Source: Cyclobacterium plantarum (lineage in GTDB: Bacteria; Bacteroidota; Bacteroidia; Cytophagales; Cyclobacteriaceae). From it: a stretch of 64,000 bases of DNA. The notes below the pieces were generated by a model that saw only the letters and a list, made by a program, of their open reading frames with translations, was not told the DNA's origin and ran no database searches. Both the position numbers and the translations under genes were made by a program. The stretch spans positions 124,001 through 188,000 of the forward strand of contig NZ_JAANYN010000003.1 in assembly GCF_011290685.1 (NCBI RefSeq), given 5' to 3'. This document shows, piece after piece, positions 63,086 to 64,000 of this stretch; the stretch's first letter is position 1; every line of letters begins with the position of its first letter.

Positions 63086-64000
63086 ATGCAAAGCCATATC
63101 GTCAGTATTGGGCTGGCCAACCCGGGAAATCCCATTCCACAGGAAAACATCAGTCGTTTTATGCAAATGGCTCATGGACTGAATAGCAGTGAAAGCAGGA
63201 AACTAAGTTTTGTCTACCGCAAATCCGGAATCCGGCAACGTTACAGTGCTTTAAAGGATTTTAATCATGAAGATCCGGATAAGTTTAATTTTTTTCCCAA
63301 CAACAATACCCTGGAGCCTTTTCCGGGGACAGCCAGCAGGATGAATGTTTTCCGGAAGGAGGCACCCCTTTTGGCAAACCTTGCCATTCAGCGCTGCCTG
63401 CTGAAAGCGGATGAATTGCCTGGAAATGTTACCCATCTGGTATTGGTTTCCTGCACCGGAATGTATGCCCCGGGTGTGGAAATGGACATTATTCAGGCAA
63501 TGGGATTCAGCAATACCATAGAGAGGTATGCGATTCATTTTATGGGCTGCTATGCGGCGTTCAATGCGATTAAGTTGGCCGACAGGATATGCCGAAGCGA
63601 ACCGGAAGCAAAGGTATTGCTGGTAGGTGTGGAACTTTGCACCATTCATTTTCAAAAAGACTACAATGAGGACAATGTAATTGCCAATGCTTTGTTTGGT
63701 GATGGGGCTGCAGCGGTGCTCATAAAAACTTCTGCCGGGGGCCTTGGCATCAAGCAATACCAAAGCAATATTTTGATAGAGGGGGAGTCAGAAATGGCCT
63801 GGTCCATTGGGGATTTTGGATTTGAAATGAAGCTCAGTAAGTACATACCAGAATTATTGAGCAATGGTATACAGGAGTTTAAGATCAATTTGGAGAAAAA
63901 GTTTGGCATTTCCCGGATCAGTCAGTTTGCCATTCATCCCGGCGGGAAACAAATTTTAAGAAAAATAGAAGCTGCCTTTGGTATTGGAGAAAAACAGAAC
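63086..64000 (+). CDS. Type III polyketide synthase (cut by window end)
   Basis: The frame runs from the ATG at 63086 past the end of the window, 305 codons seen of an expected ~350-380. HFMGCYAAFNAIKLADRI holds the catalytic Cys155, VIANALFGDGAAAVLI is the conserved loop, and FAIHPGGKQIL carries His284; the catalytic Asn lies beyond the end. It is a chalcone/alkylresorcinol-synthase-like enzyme that condenses malonyl-CoA on an acyl starter. It is 87 bases from the divergent UbiA gene; tailoring genes may follow outside the window. Confidence 0.93.
   Translation, partial: MQSHIVSIGLANPGNPIPQENISRFMQMAHGLNSSESRKLSFVYRKSGIRQRYSALKDFNHEDPDKFNFFPNNNTLEPFPGTASRMNVFRKEAPLLANLAIQRCLLKADELPGNVTHLVLVSCTGMYAPGVEMDIIQAMGFSNTIERYAIHFMGCYAAFNAIKLADRICRSEPEAKVLLVGVELCTIHFQKDYNEDNVIANALFGDGAAAVLIKTSAGGLGIKQYQSNILIEGESEMAWSIGDFGFEMKLSKYIPELLSNGIQEFKINLEKKFGISRISQFAIHPGGKQILRKIEAAFGIGEKQN

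Overview
The window looks like chromosomal DNA from a member of the Bacteroidota, most likely order Cytophagales near Cyclobacteriaceae. The signs are a type B T9SS sorting domain on a giant surface protein, many SPII lipoproteins, TAnnTTTG-type -7 promoter boxes, start sites without clear Shine-Dalgarno sequences, an NRDE/TANGO2 protein, a LemA/DUF2207 pair, a YpdA reductase and a BlaI/BlaR1 pair. The genus is inference. There are no rRNA genes, no CRISPR array and no intact transposase.

Layout. 1-8.4 kb: a minus-strand operon runs PqqD-like protein, ATP-grasp ligase, PLP decarboxylase, urea transporter fused to an M23 peptidase, TPR/beta-barrel protein and TPR protein. The last gene has an in-frame amber codon and the fusion gene looks frameshifted at its 3' end. 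Two related lipoprotein genes, one truncated, lie in direct orientation on either side of the operon. 8.4-21.5 kb: lipoproteins, a beta-helix protein, a 1429-residue T9SS cargo, an MFS/Crp pair, a beta-propeller lipoprotein with related palindromic repeats on both sides, ddl and an RsuA/RluB-family pseudouridine synthase. 21.5-28.9 kb: a gene-poor stretch with three nearly identical copies of an apparent non-coding RNA gene, a muramidase-like amidase, a HAD phosphatase, a pectate lyase and gene debris (cydB, polysaccharide deacetylase). 28.9-40.8 kb: SDR, K+ channel, a three-module NRPS (A-PCP-C-A-PCP-C-A-PCP-TE) and a lipoprotein metallopeptidase probably read with it. 40.8-52 kb: housekeeping genes (DUF2207/LemA, a membrane protein/histidine kinase/response regulator operon, psd-cdsA-DUF2007-CPBP, dusB, EamA, MscS). 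52-54 kb: an AT-rich insertion-like block with a glycine-zipper lipoprotein, a small membrane protein and an hsdR remnant. 54-64 kb: YpdA, NRDE, BlaI/BlaR1 with a readable operator/promoter, a ThuA/PQQ-dehydrogenase/cytochrome fusion, UbiA and a type III PKS cut by the window end.

The most unusual feature is the triplicated RNA element at 21911-22257, 24041-24386 and 27781-28127. Each copy has a -7 box, a 5' hairpin whose closing pair covaries among copies (C-G, U-G, U-A), a second long hairpin, a tRNA-like cloverleaf of the class II (long variable arm) type with a GUC triplet in the anticodon position, and a rho-independent terminator. Copy 2 loses similarity right after the terminator, so the transcription unit itself appears to be the repeated unit. 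I do not recognise this as a described RNA family.
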